Source: Trigonopsis variabilis (Eukaryota > Ascomycota > Trigonopsidomycetes > Trigonopsidales > Trigonopsidaceae). Taken from it: 64,000 nucleotides of DNA. The first letter of the stretch is position 1; the number at the start of each line of letters is the position of its first letter. A program made the position numbers and the translations under genes. Positions 33,809 to 44,802 of this stretch are shown one piece after another. The notes under the pieces were generated by a model. That model saw nothing but the letters and a program-made list of their open reading frames with translations. It ran no database searches and was not told where the DNA came from. Location of the stretch: positions 1,240,001 through 1,304,000 of the forward strand of contig PPXM03000002.1 of the NCBI GenBank assembly GCA_003707065.3. Direction: 5' to 3'.

Positions 33809-34996
33809 TTACAGGGATTGTGATGCAATCGAACATAGGACTTGGGCAAGAGCATCGGGAACTGGCAAGAAGGCAGAGTCTAGGCCTGGGAGCTGGCCAT
33901 CGAGAAGATCAGAGGCTTGTTTTCTGATAGCGTTCAGCTGTTGGTCTTGAGCGGCCGATCTTGAGACCATTTTCCATGCGCCGATCAAAATGAGGAGATT
34001 TCGAGAGTCTTGCACTACCTCAGTGCTTGTGAACGGGACCGACTGACTAGCAGATTGCCCGTCGTTAGGCGCCAGCAGCCGAGGATCTTCTATTGTATCG
34101 GCGTAGAGTGTATATGAATATCCATCTGTTTCATAAGGAAGAACAGGTTTATTGGTAAAGATTTTAGATATACTTGAGGCAATTCGGATTGTGTATCCCC
34201 AGAAATAAGGAGTAGACCCTTGATGTGCTTGCTCGACGTCAGTAGGGCTGACGGGCTGCTTTTTCTCCAAATCCACAGTTAAACGAAACCCGGCAGGTAT
34301 CTTATATGATACCGTGACAGGCTCAGGGAGACCAACATTTACTAGGGTTTTATTCGGTTTCTCAGAAGGGCCAAGAGTAAGACCTTCGCGATACTTTTTC
34401 ATGAGTCCTCGACTTGATGAGTCAGCTCCCAAGCTCACCTTGCTCTTGGCACCACTTGAATAGAAATGTGGTGGTATTCGAGGTAGAGGGCCCCAACCTA
34501 GACGCTCTGTTAGCTTTTTGGCTTCTTGGTGAACTTTGAGCAACGACTTGGGTGTAGTAGACCTCCTGAGATACTGGGGAGTAATGAACCACTGCAGAAG
34601 ATGAGCGAGAAGTAAAGTTTTGTTATATTCGGCCTTTTTATCCTTTTCTAACCGTTCAGAAGATCCCATAGCTCGAGCAAAATTAGCGCCCGATGTGTAA
34701 ACCACAATTTCATCGATCTTGTAATAACAAGCTAACAAACTGACCCTATGAGCAATCGTTATCGCTTCCTCTAGCCGGGTAGCAGAGGTTAACGTGTTGG
34801 AGGGTATAGCTAGACTTTTAGTCCTTGGTTGATTCGTATCGACCTTGGCTGGTTTGGTCTTAAGCTTCTCAGCACTTTGACGATTCGCATGCCGAATCTT
34901 TTCTTTCTTCTTAGGTGTCTCTTCATGTGTAGACTCCTGGCCTATTTTTCGCTATCGTTAACTCTAAAAAGCTTAGGCAATACTAACCTTGGACAT
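33809..34996 (-). CDS. SPOUT-fold RNA methyltransferase (SPOUT1/C9orf114 family)
   Basis: Two exons, 34996-34988 and 34951-33809, give 383 residues; the first exon codes only MSK and is joined by a 36-nt intron (GTTAGT...GATAG). After a lysine-rich head (about residues 1-60) the Methyltrn_RNA_3 domain begins with LEEAITIAHRVSLLACYYKI and DEIVVYTSG, then LLLAHLLQWFITPQYLRR and GWGPLPRIPPHF. The knotted AdoMet-binding C-terminal part shows strands such as PYFWGYTIRIASSIS and NLLILIGAWKM. Family members (human SPOUT1, plant and fungal homologues) are nuclear or centrosomal; the RNA target is not fixed. This copy has LIGAWKM where relatives often have a Gly-rich loop. Confidence 0.85.
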
Positions 34997-35167
34997 GGTG
35001 AAGAAATAATTGGTAACGCTTAATTCAATTGTTACATGAGAAGAGATAGCTTGAGCTCAATGTACCCGCCGAAAAGCTACCAGAGCGTCCAGACGGAACA
35101 GGAATGTTTCAAGAGAAAGGACTACATGACAAATACAACATAAAACACTTTTCTCTATTAAGTCTAT

Positions 35168-37473
<2,306 letters not shown>

Positions 37474-38970
37474 TCAGCCAATTCTAGCCCAAAACATCTG
37501 CTCCCTCAATTTCACGGATTTAATCCAGGCCTGTCGCTCATCTTCCTCATCATGAATTTTATACACGCCATCTCTCAGAGATCGAAGAAAAGATGTAAAC
37601 TCGCAGACCGCTCGCACTCGACCTACGCAGTAGGGACAGAGCACGTGTTTGTTGCTGCTCCCGGCCTCTGATGTCTTGAGAACATGGGTTCTCACATAGA
37701 TTGGATCACGTCTAGACTCTCCACATAAACAGCAGGGCGAAAGGAGAGCTGCTTGAAGTAAGTGCGTTTCTGAAGGCTCTTCACCGCTTAACGGAGGAGT
37801 TTGAGACACACTCGGCTCCGTCAACGTAGGAGAGGCTGTCGAAACAGCAGTCGGCGAGTTTGGCAATGGCTGAGCGGGAGATTGAACGCGGCTGGCTGCT
37901 ATAACAATGGGATCCAATGTCAGGGTACCGTCAATGATACTCGTGAGCACGGCTCGCTTCGATAACCAGGACAAGCCTGGAGCTAAATCAAGACGTAAAG
38001 TAGGTTCTATATCATCTGCCAAAACACGTTTGAAGTATTTACTTTCTTTGATGCCTGTTGTACCGGGAGATGCAAATGTTGGAGACGAGAATGTAGACAC
38101 GGAATTTAGGACGGGAGTGGTATTTGCAGCACTATCGGTTGAGGTGGATTCGTCTTTAGAAGACTGCGACTGCCTTCGAGGAGCCGCCATTAGAGAAGCG
38201 AATCGTTGGCTGCTATTCGCAGGTCCTACTGGCCGGGGGAGTCTAGTAAAGGTGATAAAGTCATTATAAATAGGTAGTCTATAATAGATAGGTGTTGACT
38301 GTGGTATAGATGTGACGACGCCAAGAGTCTGTTCGGTACTCGAAGTGTCGGGGTCTAACGCTTGATTGTCAGTTGAGCTAGTCCCGTCGTTCAGGGAGTC
38401 CATAGATGAGTCTTTGAGACATTTCAATTGGCCCTCGAGATCGTATACTATATTTTTAAGGTCATCAAGTTGTGACTTGTAGGAGGTGATGATCTCATCC
38501 TTTTCTCGTAGTTGGACAGCCAGTCTAGCGGTCCTTCTATCATTTTTCTCCAAATCCCGGCGCACGTCTGCAACCATTGTGTTAGCTTCTTCAAATAAGG
38601 ATCGTGTCAGCTCTTCGATTTCCTGTTCGATACTAATCTTATCTCGTTCTGCTTGCCCTCGTTGTCGAATTTCTTCTTCAAGCTTATTCGACAACTCTGA
38701 AGTCCGAGAATTGACTATCTCGATAGAAACGAGTTCGCCTCTTTGAATTTTATCTTCATAGGCCTTGTGCTCCTTTTCCAAAAGATTCTTTTCTCGCAAA
38801 AGAAGATCGAACTTATGTTGAGCTTCAGCTAATTTATCCTCTAGAGCTGCTTGACGTTCGATAGCCTCTAGCAGCTTTGATGATAACACAGAAATCTCAT
38901 CATCTGCTTTACTTGATGCCTTGGCTGTCTTCCGGACTGTAGGCACGGTCGGCGATTCCTTCTCCTCCAT
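37474..38970 (-). CDS. Sec2/Rabin8-type Rab guanine nucleotide exchange factor
   Basis: Activates the secretory-vesicle Rab (Sec4/Rab8). Intronless, 498 residues. An N-terminal coiled coil spans about residues 20-200. Its core carries the family signature EQEIEELTRSLFEEANTMVA, which contacts the Rab in Sec2 and Rabin8 crystal structures. The middle is disordered, and the C-terminal part (from about residue 290) is conserved-looking, with KYFKRVLADDIEPTLRLDLA and a cysteine pair cluster CCLCGESRRDP ... CPYCVGR that could bind zinc. The C-terminal half probably mediates membrane and exocyst contacts as in fungal Sec2 proteins. Confidence 0.88.
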   Translation of the reverse strand: MEEKESPTVPTVRKTAKASSKADDEISVLSSKLLEAIERQAALEDKLAEAQHKFDLLLREKNLLEKEHKAYEDKIQRGELVSIEIVNSRTSELSNKLEEEIRQRGQAERDKISIEQEIEELTRSLFEEANTMVADVRRDLEKNDRRTARLAVQLREKDEIITSYKSQLDDLKNIVYDLEGQLKCLKDSSMDSLNDGTSSTDNQALDPDTSSTEQTLGVVTSIPQSTPIYYRLPIYNDFITFTRLPRPVGPANSSQRFASLMAAPRRQSQSSKDESTSTDSAANTTPVLNSVSTFSSPTFASPGTTGIKESKYFKRVLADDIEPTLRLDLAPGLSWLSKRAVLTSIIDGTLTLDPIVIAASRVQSPAQPLPNSPTAVSTASPTLTEPSVSQTPPLSGEEPSETHLLQAALLSPCCLCGESRRDPIYVRTHVLKTSEAGSSNKHVLCPYCVGRVRAVCEFTSFLRSLRDGVYKIHDEEDERQAWIKSVKLREQMFWARIG

Positions 38971-39523
38971 TGGTTAAAGATCGGCCACCGCTCAAGAATA
39001 AACTAAGGGAATCTTTGGCGAATAAAGATGGTCCTGTCTTGGAAGGTGACTATCTATGGTCAAGAAATAACGCGCCGTAAAGTATGTAACGGGAGGTGCC
39101 ATTCACGCTGCATGCTCACGCTATTGTCGTGCTCATTCTCAAATCAACGATGGCTCCATTGACTGTTCCTGCTTGTGGAGCTCTGTAGCTTAACTGTTAT
39201 GCAAGTAACGTAGAATAGAATGCAATTATATTGGTGGAATAGAGAATGCAGACTCCCTATGTCAATATTATCTGACAAGCAAGCTCGAAAAGCGAGCATC
39301 TTTTATAAATGTATTCGTTTCTTTTTGAGCTCTTGCTATTTTTCTACAGTTCAGAGTGTACTACGGGTGCCTTTAATTGATAAGTGATGTGAGTATTTGG
39401 GTTCAGGAGCTTGGGAAGGAAGGCATACCCTTTGTAAGTACCCTTACTAAAATAGGGTTTGGACTCCCCGACTGCCCCACTGTCGCGTCACTAATCACAG
39501 GCCCATCATCTGCAGCATTTTGA
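38971..39523. other. Divergent promoter region, 0.55 kb
   Basis: Upstream of the Sec2-like gene (minus) and the PDCD5 gene (plus). No reading frame of note. CT-rich stretches occur near 39340 and 39450. Confidence 0.45.
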
Positions 39524-40027
39524 ATGGATCCCGAACTTGAAGCTATAAGAAAAGCACGATTGGCTGAATTACAAGCACAATCTGGGAAATCGACCTCACA
39601 AGGCCAATCTCAGCCCCAGCCACAAAGTGCAAATAAGTACGACTAGGTCTACCCTTATTCTGACAGATTCAGCAAGGAAGATGAGGCGAGAGCAGCTATA
39701 GTAAGTTTGTTATTTCTTTCGTTTCTAACTATCACAAGCTCTCTCAAATTCTCTCACCACAAGCTCGGGAGCGATTGAACCGAATCCGAATAGTACGAGG
39801 TGACCGTGCTAGAAGGTAGGGTCCGCTGAAAGTCTCTTTCTAACCTTAGTATCGAGGACCTTCTTATTCGTATGGCACAAACTGGCCAAATCTCCCAGAA
39901 AGTTTCAGAGGATGAATTCAAAGGTTTACTAGAAGAGATCTCCCGACAGGAGCCGAGCAACAAACCGACGAAAATAGTGTACGAACGGAGGAAGTATGGC
40001 GATGATGATGATAGCGACTTCGATTGA
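39524..40027 (+). CDS. PDCD5-family protein (Sdd2/TFAR19-like)
   Basis: Four short exons, 39524-39636, 39673-39700, 39739-39815 and 39850-40027, give 131 residues; none of them exceeds 180 bp, so the gene is easy to miss. Introns are 36 nt (30 nt if the earlier CAG at 39666 is used), 38 and 34 nt. The reading MDPELEAIRKARLAELQAQ is the classic PDCD5 start, and splicing yields LSQILSPQARERLNRIRIV, then RARSIEDLLIRMAQTGQI and IVYERRKYGDDDDSDFD, all strongly conserved. PDCD5 proteins bind nucleic acid and chaperonin TRiC/CCT in animals and archaea; in fungi they are small conserved proteins of uncertain role. Convergent with COQ4, with 86 bp between stops. Confidence 0.96.
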
Positions 40028-40113
40028 TAGTAAGGTTGCTTTCGTTTTTGTAACTACTAATGAGTATCGTCTCTGCATTGTGTTAGTCCTATAAACTGTC
40101 ATAAATATAAGCA

Positions 40114-40935
40114 TTAGTGTTGACTCTTTTTCTTCTTTCGTAGTTCTCGAAGATCAGGAGGTTTTTCAATTCCCAACTCAGATCGTAACTCATTGACATC
40201 CTTCTCCATAAGCTCTTCCCAGTATACATTGATAAGTGGTTTTGATCTCAACCCATTTCGGATTGCCCATGGAAAATAAATACTAGTTAATCGCTTCTTT
40301 TGTTTAGGCCCGACTCTTAATGGAGCAAGGACTGCGCCCAAGCCAGTCATAGGAATCCCTGTATTGGCAAATTCAAACATCTTAAGAGCAATCTCGCCCT
40401 CTCGAAAAACAGGTAGGCCGGTAATGGCATGATAGAAATCATGGCATTCTCTATATCGTTGCATCACATACGCACATTCTGGATCGTCAATGTATCTGAC
40501 CGGCAGACGAGTATCAGGTGACACTCCCTCTACATCGAGCCAATGGACATAGGTCCTACCAAGAGTATTCTCTGGCAGACTCCTTAAATAGTCGAGATTC
40601 AAGCTCGTAGATGTAATTCGCGGTCGCTCTCTGAGCAATCGTCTCCCCGTCTTGTCCTCAAGCATCCGATCTCTCAGTCGGTCGATAAAAAAAGGCTGAG
40701 CTGTGGCTTCTCCTAGAAATGCAATCAATTCTGCTCGAGTAGGATCAAAAAAAGCAGTAATACCAGATCCAGCTGCAAGTAGAACCCGTTCAAAAAATGT
40801 CAGAGGTACATGACCTTCATAATTAGGAGGTGGACGGTTCGACGGTAAAAAATATGTTCGATGGCACCTGCTGGCATGTACACTGCTAATAGGAGGAAGT
40901 GCTGCTCTTCTTACCTGAATCCTCAGCAAGGACAT
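40114..40935 (-). CDS. COQ4: Ubiquinone biosynthesis protein Coq4, mitochondrial
   Basis: Scaffold and probable C1-decarboxylase/hydroxylase of the coenzyme Q synthome on the matrix side of the inner membrane. Intronless, 273 residues. The presequence is Arg-rich ([16 protein letters not shown]). The zinc motif HDxxH is intact in [14 protein letters not shown]. Flanking conserved segments include [19 protein letters not shown] and [16 protein letters not shown]. Length and motif order match fungal Coq4. The last residues are a basic KKKKSQH tail. The neighbouring Rogdi gene starts 88 bp away on the other strand. Confidence 0.96.
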   Translation of the reverse strand: MSLLRIQVRRAALPPISSVHASRCHRTYFLPSNRPPPNYEGHVPLTFFERVLLAAGSGITAFFDPTRAELIAFLGEATAQPFFIDRLRDRMLEDKTGRRLLRERPRITSTSLNLDYLRSLPENTLGRTYVHWLDVEGVSPDTRLPVRYIDDPECAYVMQRYRECHDFYHAITGLPVFREGEIALKMFEFANTGIPMTGLGAVLAPLRVGPKQKKRLTSIYFPWAIRNGLRSKPLINVYWEELMEKDVNELRSELGIEKPPDLRELRKKKKSQH

Positions 40936-41022
40936 TTGATGGTGTGTAGGAAAGGAACGGCTTCGTTGTGACGACAGGCCTTCGAGTCTTATCCACCGCC
41001 TCCTTCGAGCCTCAATTTATCG

Positions 41023-42005
41023 ATGTCCACGGTCCTATATCCTCCAGGAGACCAATCTGCCGAAGATGCAAAAGAACAGGTATTGAGTTTGATCTTGTTT
41101 AAGCTAAATATGTGAGATCGCGCGTGAGGTAGCATGGTTTATGGAGGAACTTCATCGGCCGCTGTCTGCGCTGTCTGAAGGTCTTAGAGAATGTCTGGAT
41201 TTACTGGATCCTGAAAAGAGTGATTCTCCTACTGTCGTTGTGTCCTCAGCCCGTTGTGAAGCTGTGAAAGGAGTAATTCGTCGATCTGGACTACGGGTCA
41301 CTAAAGTGGACATCCAAATTCAGTTCGATGGAAGAAAAGAAAAATTTCATTTACTACTGGACCCAGAAAAAACAATTCCTATATTCCAACTCATCGATTG
41401 TAAGAACAATCTCGTGCAGGCTTTAGAATCGCTCCAAGGCATCTTGTCAAAGGACTTGGAAATTGCCGAGATGAAATTTTTATCATGCTCCAAATGCGTG
41501 TCATCAGCTTTGAATAATCTGTCGTCTTTATCTCCTTCTTTAACGTTCCCCAATCGAGCAATTGATCCCAAGGTAAGTTTTTCCTCTTGGGAATGCTTAC
41601 ATGTAGCTCTTTACCCCTCGCCTTCCTTCAGATATTGCGGTCGATTTCGTCGTTCAAGATTCAAATCTCGGTTTAAGTTTGCGATGGCTCATTCCTCCTC
41701 ATGCGAAACCATCCAGTAAGGGGTTTTCCGGCTTCTTGAATTTTGGAAGAGAGGCTGACAAACCACAATCAAAGGAGCACGTTCACGTTGATAGAACGCC
41801 TACCGGAACATATACTCATACTTCTTGCGGCGATGGAGAATTCACATTTCGGGGAGCTGTTGTGGCCGAATCTGAGCGGATAGAGATAACTTGCCCTGAT
41901 CCCGGGCTTATGGCGATTTTTGCAAAATTGGACGTCTTGACCACCACGTCTGCGCTCATTATTAACCAGATCCAAGTGCTTCACAGCTATGCCGATGAAG
42001 GCTAA
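41023..42005 (+). CDS. RAV2: RAVE complex subunit, Rav2/Rogdi family
   Basis: The RAVE/rabconnectin complex helps assemble V-ATPase. Exons 41023-41079, 41117-41572 and 41607-42005, introns 37 and 34 nt, total 303 residues. The first exon (MSTVLYPPGDQSAEDAKEQ) joins IAREVAWFMEELHRPL, the helix typical of Rogdi. Further Rogdi-like features are VVVSSARCEAVKGVIRRSG, the run FTPRLPSDIAVDFVVQDSNL across the second splice, and the end PGLMAIFAKLDVLTTT. The 37-nt intron could alternatively end 12 nt later, keeping frame. The stop TAA (42003-42005) lies one base from the stop of the convergent Spc19 gene. Confidence 0.8.
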
Positions 42006-42006
42006 T

Positions 42007-42532
42007 TCAGACTTTATCGATTCGATCATTTAATTTCGTGCTGAGTCTCATCTTACGGCGACGCTGTTCTGATTCGAGTGTTAATCTTCTCAGTGAGTAT
42101 GCCAGCTGCTCACGGCGTAATTTTAAGGCAGCCAATTGCTCTTGCTGCTCCGCGTGTCTCTCCGTTGTCGGGGCTTGCTGAAGGCGGAGCTCCTGTAATT
42201 CGGCTTTGGACTTTAAGGCAGTTAAGCGATGTTCAGCAGCATTTAAACGAGATTCGGCCGCAGCAACTAACGCTTCTATTCTAGGATGGATGTGGTCTGA
42301 GACGCTTTCGCATGCTTCAGTCACATCGTGTTCTGAAACTAAATCAAACACGTGGTTTGTATGTAGTACTTTCTTTATTCGAGGAGCGTCTTTAGCAGCA
42401 ACATCTAGAGATGATGAAGATGATTCGAGCTGGCTGTTAGAAATAAACTGATATAATGGTGCCCACCAGAGAGACGCATCCACTAAGAGAAGCTATAGCT
42501 CCACCAAGCGAGTTAAAATAAGCATCTGACAT
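42007..42532 (-). CDS. SPC19: DASH/Dam1 complex subunit Spc19
   Basis: DASH rings couple kinetochores to microtubules. Two exons, 42532-42467 and 42429-42007, with a 37-nt intron ending CCAG, give 162 residues. Splicing makes SLSGCVSL-LESSSSSLDVAA followed by DAPRIKKVLHTNHVFDLVSE, which reproduces the family pattern SLxxCVxxLxSS-(x)n-DxPRLxKVLxxxxxFELVPE. A coiled coil fills the second half (ALKSKAELQELRL...). The single-frame reading without the splice starts from an ATG inside the first exon in another frame and loses this pattern. The fungal-specific DASH family supports the taxonomic call. Confidence 0.88.
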
Positions 42533-42822
42533 CGCGCTTTCAGAGTGGATGGACGGCGGAGACGCGTAGCGATTTGTGGTAATCAAAGCGATCACGCAGT
42601 TTTGTGCTATAATATAGATCAGTCAGAGAATATAATTGATGCCCGTATATCAAAGCCTGATCAAAGCTATGAAAAATATGCTTGTATACCGAAGCAAATT
42701 TCGGGAGTCTCTCAATGCGATGGATGATAATGTAGCAATTCAAAATTCAGTCGTTACAAGTCCTCCGAAGATGCTACGATGGAGGAGGGGAAGAGACAAA
42801 TGTGGGGAATCGAGCTCACTCC

Positions 42823-43473
42823 ATGGAAAAACTATACTTTTCAGTTCTTGCGGTTGAGATAGCGGGTACTGTTCAGCAGAATGCTAAGATTGTCTTTTGG
42901 ACTAAGCCAATGCTTATGTCCATCTTGCTGGTGCGAATAGGACTAGAATTGATTTCTCGCAGAGGCTCAAAAACTACAAAAAAGACTTCCAAACTCATTG
43001 GAGCTGGCAACCTATCTTTTCTAGCACTTTCTGGCTTGTTTTCATTGGCCGGAGACGTCTATTTAATGTTGAACGATAGGTTTAAATCAGGATTGCTCTG
43101 TTTTCTACTGGCCCATGCTTCTTTAATCGTCCTATTTGTGAAATTAGATTCTCCAAGCGGCAGAAATCTTTCTTTGGGGGTTAATCTCGCTTTTATGTTG
43201 ACGAACATCGTCTTCTTATCCTACCTTCTTCCTAAGATTGATCCAACCCTGATCTTCCCCATTGTTGCTTATAGCGCGGTTCTGGGAGTGATGGGGGAGC
43301 TTGCACTTACAGTAAGTCCAGTGGTTATTTGTGGTGCCATTTGCTTTACGGCTAGCGATGCTTTATTGGCGCTGAACCTCTTTCTATGGCATGATCCAAG
43401 AATCGACGGATTGGTGATGCTGCTTTATGGCATCGCACAACACCTGATAATCGGCGGTGTACTAGAGTTATGA
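42823..43473 (+). CDS. TMEM86/YhhN-family membrane protein (lysoplasmalogenase-like)
   Basis: Intronless, 216 residues from the first ATG in frame, with seven or eight hydrophobic helices. The YhhN fold motifs are recognisable: TKPMLMSILL in helix 2, LFSLAGDVYLML with its buried aspartate, LLCFLLAHASLIVLF with the helix-4 histidine, GAICFTASDALLALNLFL with the second aspartate, and a C-terminal YGIAQHLIIGGVLEL. These Asp/His residues form the hydrolase site in animal TMEM86B, which cleaves lysoplasmalogen. Whether the fungal enzyme uses the same substrate is not known. It starts about 290 bp from the Spc19 ATG, divergently. Confidence 0.88.
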   Translation: MEKLYFSVLAVEIAGTVQQNAKIVFWTKPMLMSILLVRIGLELISRRGSKTTKKTSKLIGAGNLSFLALSGLFSLAGDVYLMLNDRFKSGLLCFLLAHASLIVLFVKLDSPSGRNLSLGVNLAFMLTNIVFLSYLLPKIDPTLIFPIVAYSAVLGVMGELALTVSPVVICGAICFTASDALLALNLFLWHDPRIDGLVMLLYGIAQHLIIGGVLEL

Positions 43474-43744
43474 AAAGCTACACATTATGTTCAGATTGAG
43501 CGCGTAGTCTGTGAACAGACGCTCACCTCATCATGTAAAGACGACCCTGACTTTAAATAACCAGTCATTATACAAAGAATATCGCAATCATCTTCAGCAG
43601 TCTTTTTCTTTGTTTTGCCACTCGCTCGCTCTTCTCATCCCTGTCTTTGTCTAATGTCCAGAGGGTGAGGAAAAGGATACCCCAGACTTGGACTTCCCTA
43701 CGACTACCCGGTTGGGACAAATTTTCCATCTACATACATCAACC

Positions 43745-44213
43745 ATGCCTCCAGTACAGCAGCAATTGCCTTATGGGATGTCCATCTGGGACAAATTCAA
43801 GATGGGTCTTGCTACCGGGGTAAGTATATATTAGCCTGAGTGCCTGGCTAATGACAGATTGGAGTGGGAGTCGTTACGGGCATTTTGTTTGGTACCAGCA
43901 ATCGTTAGTTCCCTTATCTAATACTCATAGGCGGATATTCTGCTTTAAGATATGGGCCTGGTCCTCATGGATATATGAGAACTATTGGTCAATATATGGC
44001 TGGATCTGCGGCTACATTTGGGTAAGTCAAATATAGCAGTTCTGGCTGACTTCTTCTAGACTGTTCATGTCCATCGGTTCAGGTTAGTTGAAAATTATCT
44101 TAAAATAACTGATTTCAGTCATTCGATCGGAATCACTCCCTAATCACAATCAATGGACAAACAAGCGAACTGAGATTGTGTCTCGAGCTCAATTGAAAAG
44201 ATTATCGAGTTAG
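43745..44213 (+). CDS. MGR2: Mgr2/ROMO1, TIM23 translocase subunit
   Basis: Five exons, 43745-43819, 43858-43891, 43931-44021, 44060-44082 and 44119-44213, introns 38, 39, 38 and 36 nt, give 105 residues. The protein reads SIWDKFKMGLATG, IGVGVVTGILFGG, YMRTIGQYMAGSAATFGLFM and ends with EIVSRAQLKRLSS, two glycine-zipper membrane helices in Mgr2/ROMO1 style. Mgr2 is the lateral gatekeeper of the TIM23 complex in the mitochondrial inner membrane. Four introns in a 318-nt coding sequence, including exons of 34 and 23 nt, make this one of the most finely divided genes here. Confidence 0.95.
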
Positions 44214-44802
44214 CTGTATATATCTTAACTATTACGAAATAATCTAACGTATCTTGTTCTGATATATATCCAATGTCCGATGCTAGCACCGTCATAAAGG
44301 ACGACCTGGGTTATGTTTTTGTTCATTCTATCCATTAAACTAGACAGCCTGGCCTGGAACACTAATATTTTCAAATAATAGCATATTCAGTAAATATTTT
44401 CCAATAGGTGAAACTAGGAATGGGAACTGAATCATTGTTGAAGGATCTCTCCGAAGCGTCATCATCCCTGAGAGCATGTACAAGTTTGCTTGTTATCCGA
44501 AACTATTCGCGGAATTGATCGCAAATGCCTGTGAAGACTTTTCGCTCTGCTCTATTTGGTTCGCTGTTTACAATAAGGCCATCCATCCAATTGAGAGTCG
44601 TCGCTCGATCAAGGGCGACGTAATCAGTGGATTTGTTTTTCATTACCAAACATATGGACAATCACAAGCTCAACCGTACTTTTACTATAGACAATATAAT
44701 AAATACGTCAACTCTACAGAAAAGTAGCTAAATAAAAGATGAGACGAAAATGATAATGATCAGGTGTAACACGAGGGTCCTCACGTTCCTCCTCTCAATC
44801 TC
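44214..44802. other. Intergenic, 0.6 kb, no supportable gene
   Basis: Between MGR2 and EFR3, both on the plus strand. An 83-codon frame (44476-44727) has no domain and is doubtful. It probably holds the EFR3 promoter. Confidence 0.45.

Noticed and set aside
42540-42857. Short frames upstream of the TMEM86-like gene
   Set aside because: They overlap the SPC19 5' end and the promoter and show no domain.
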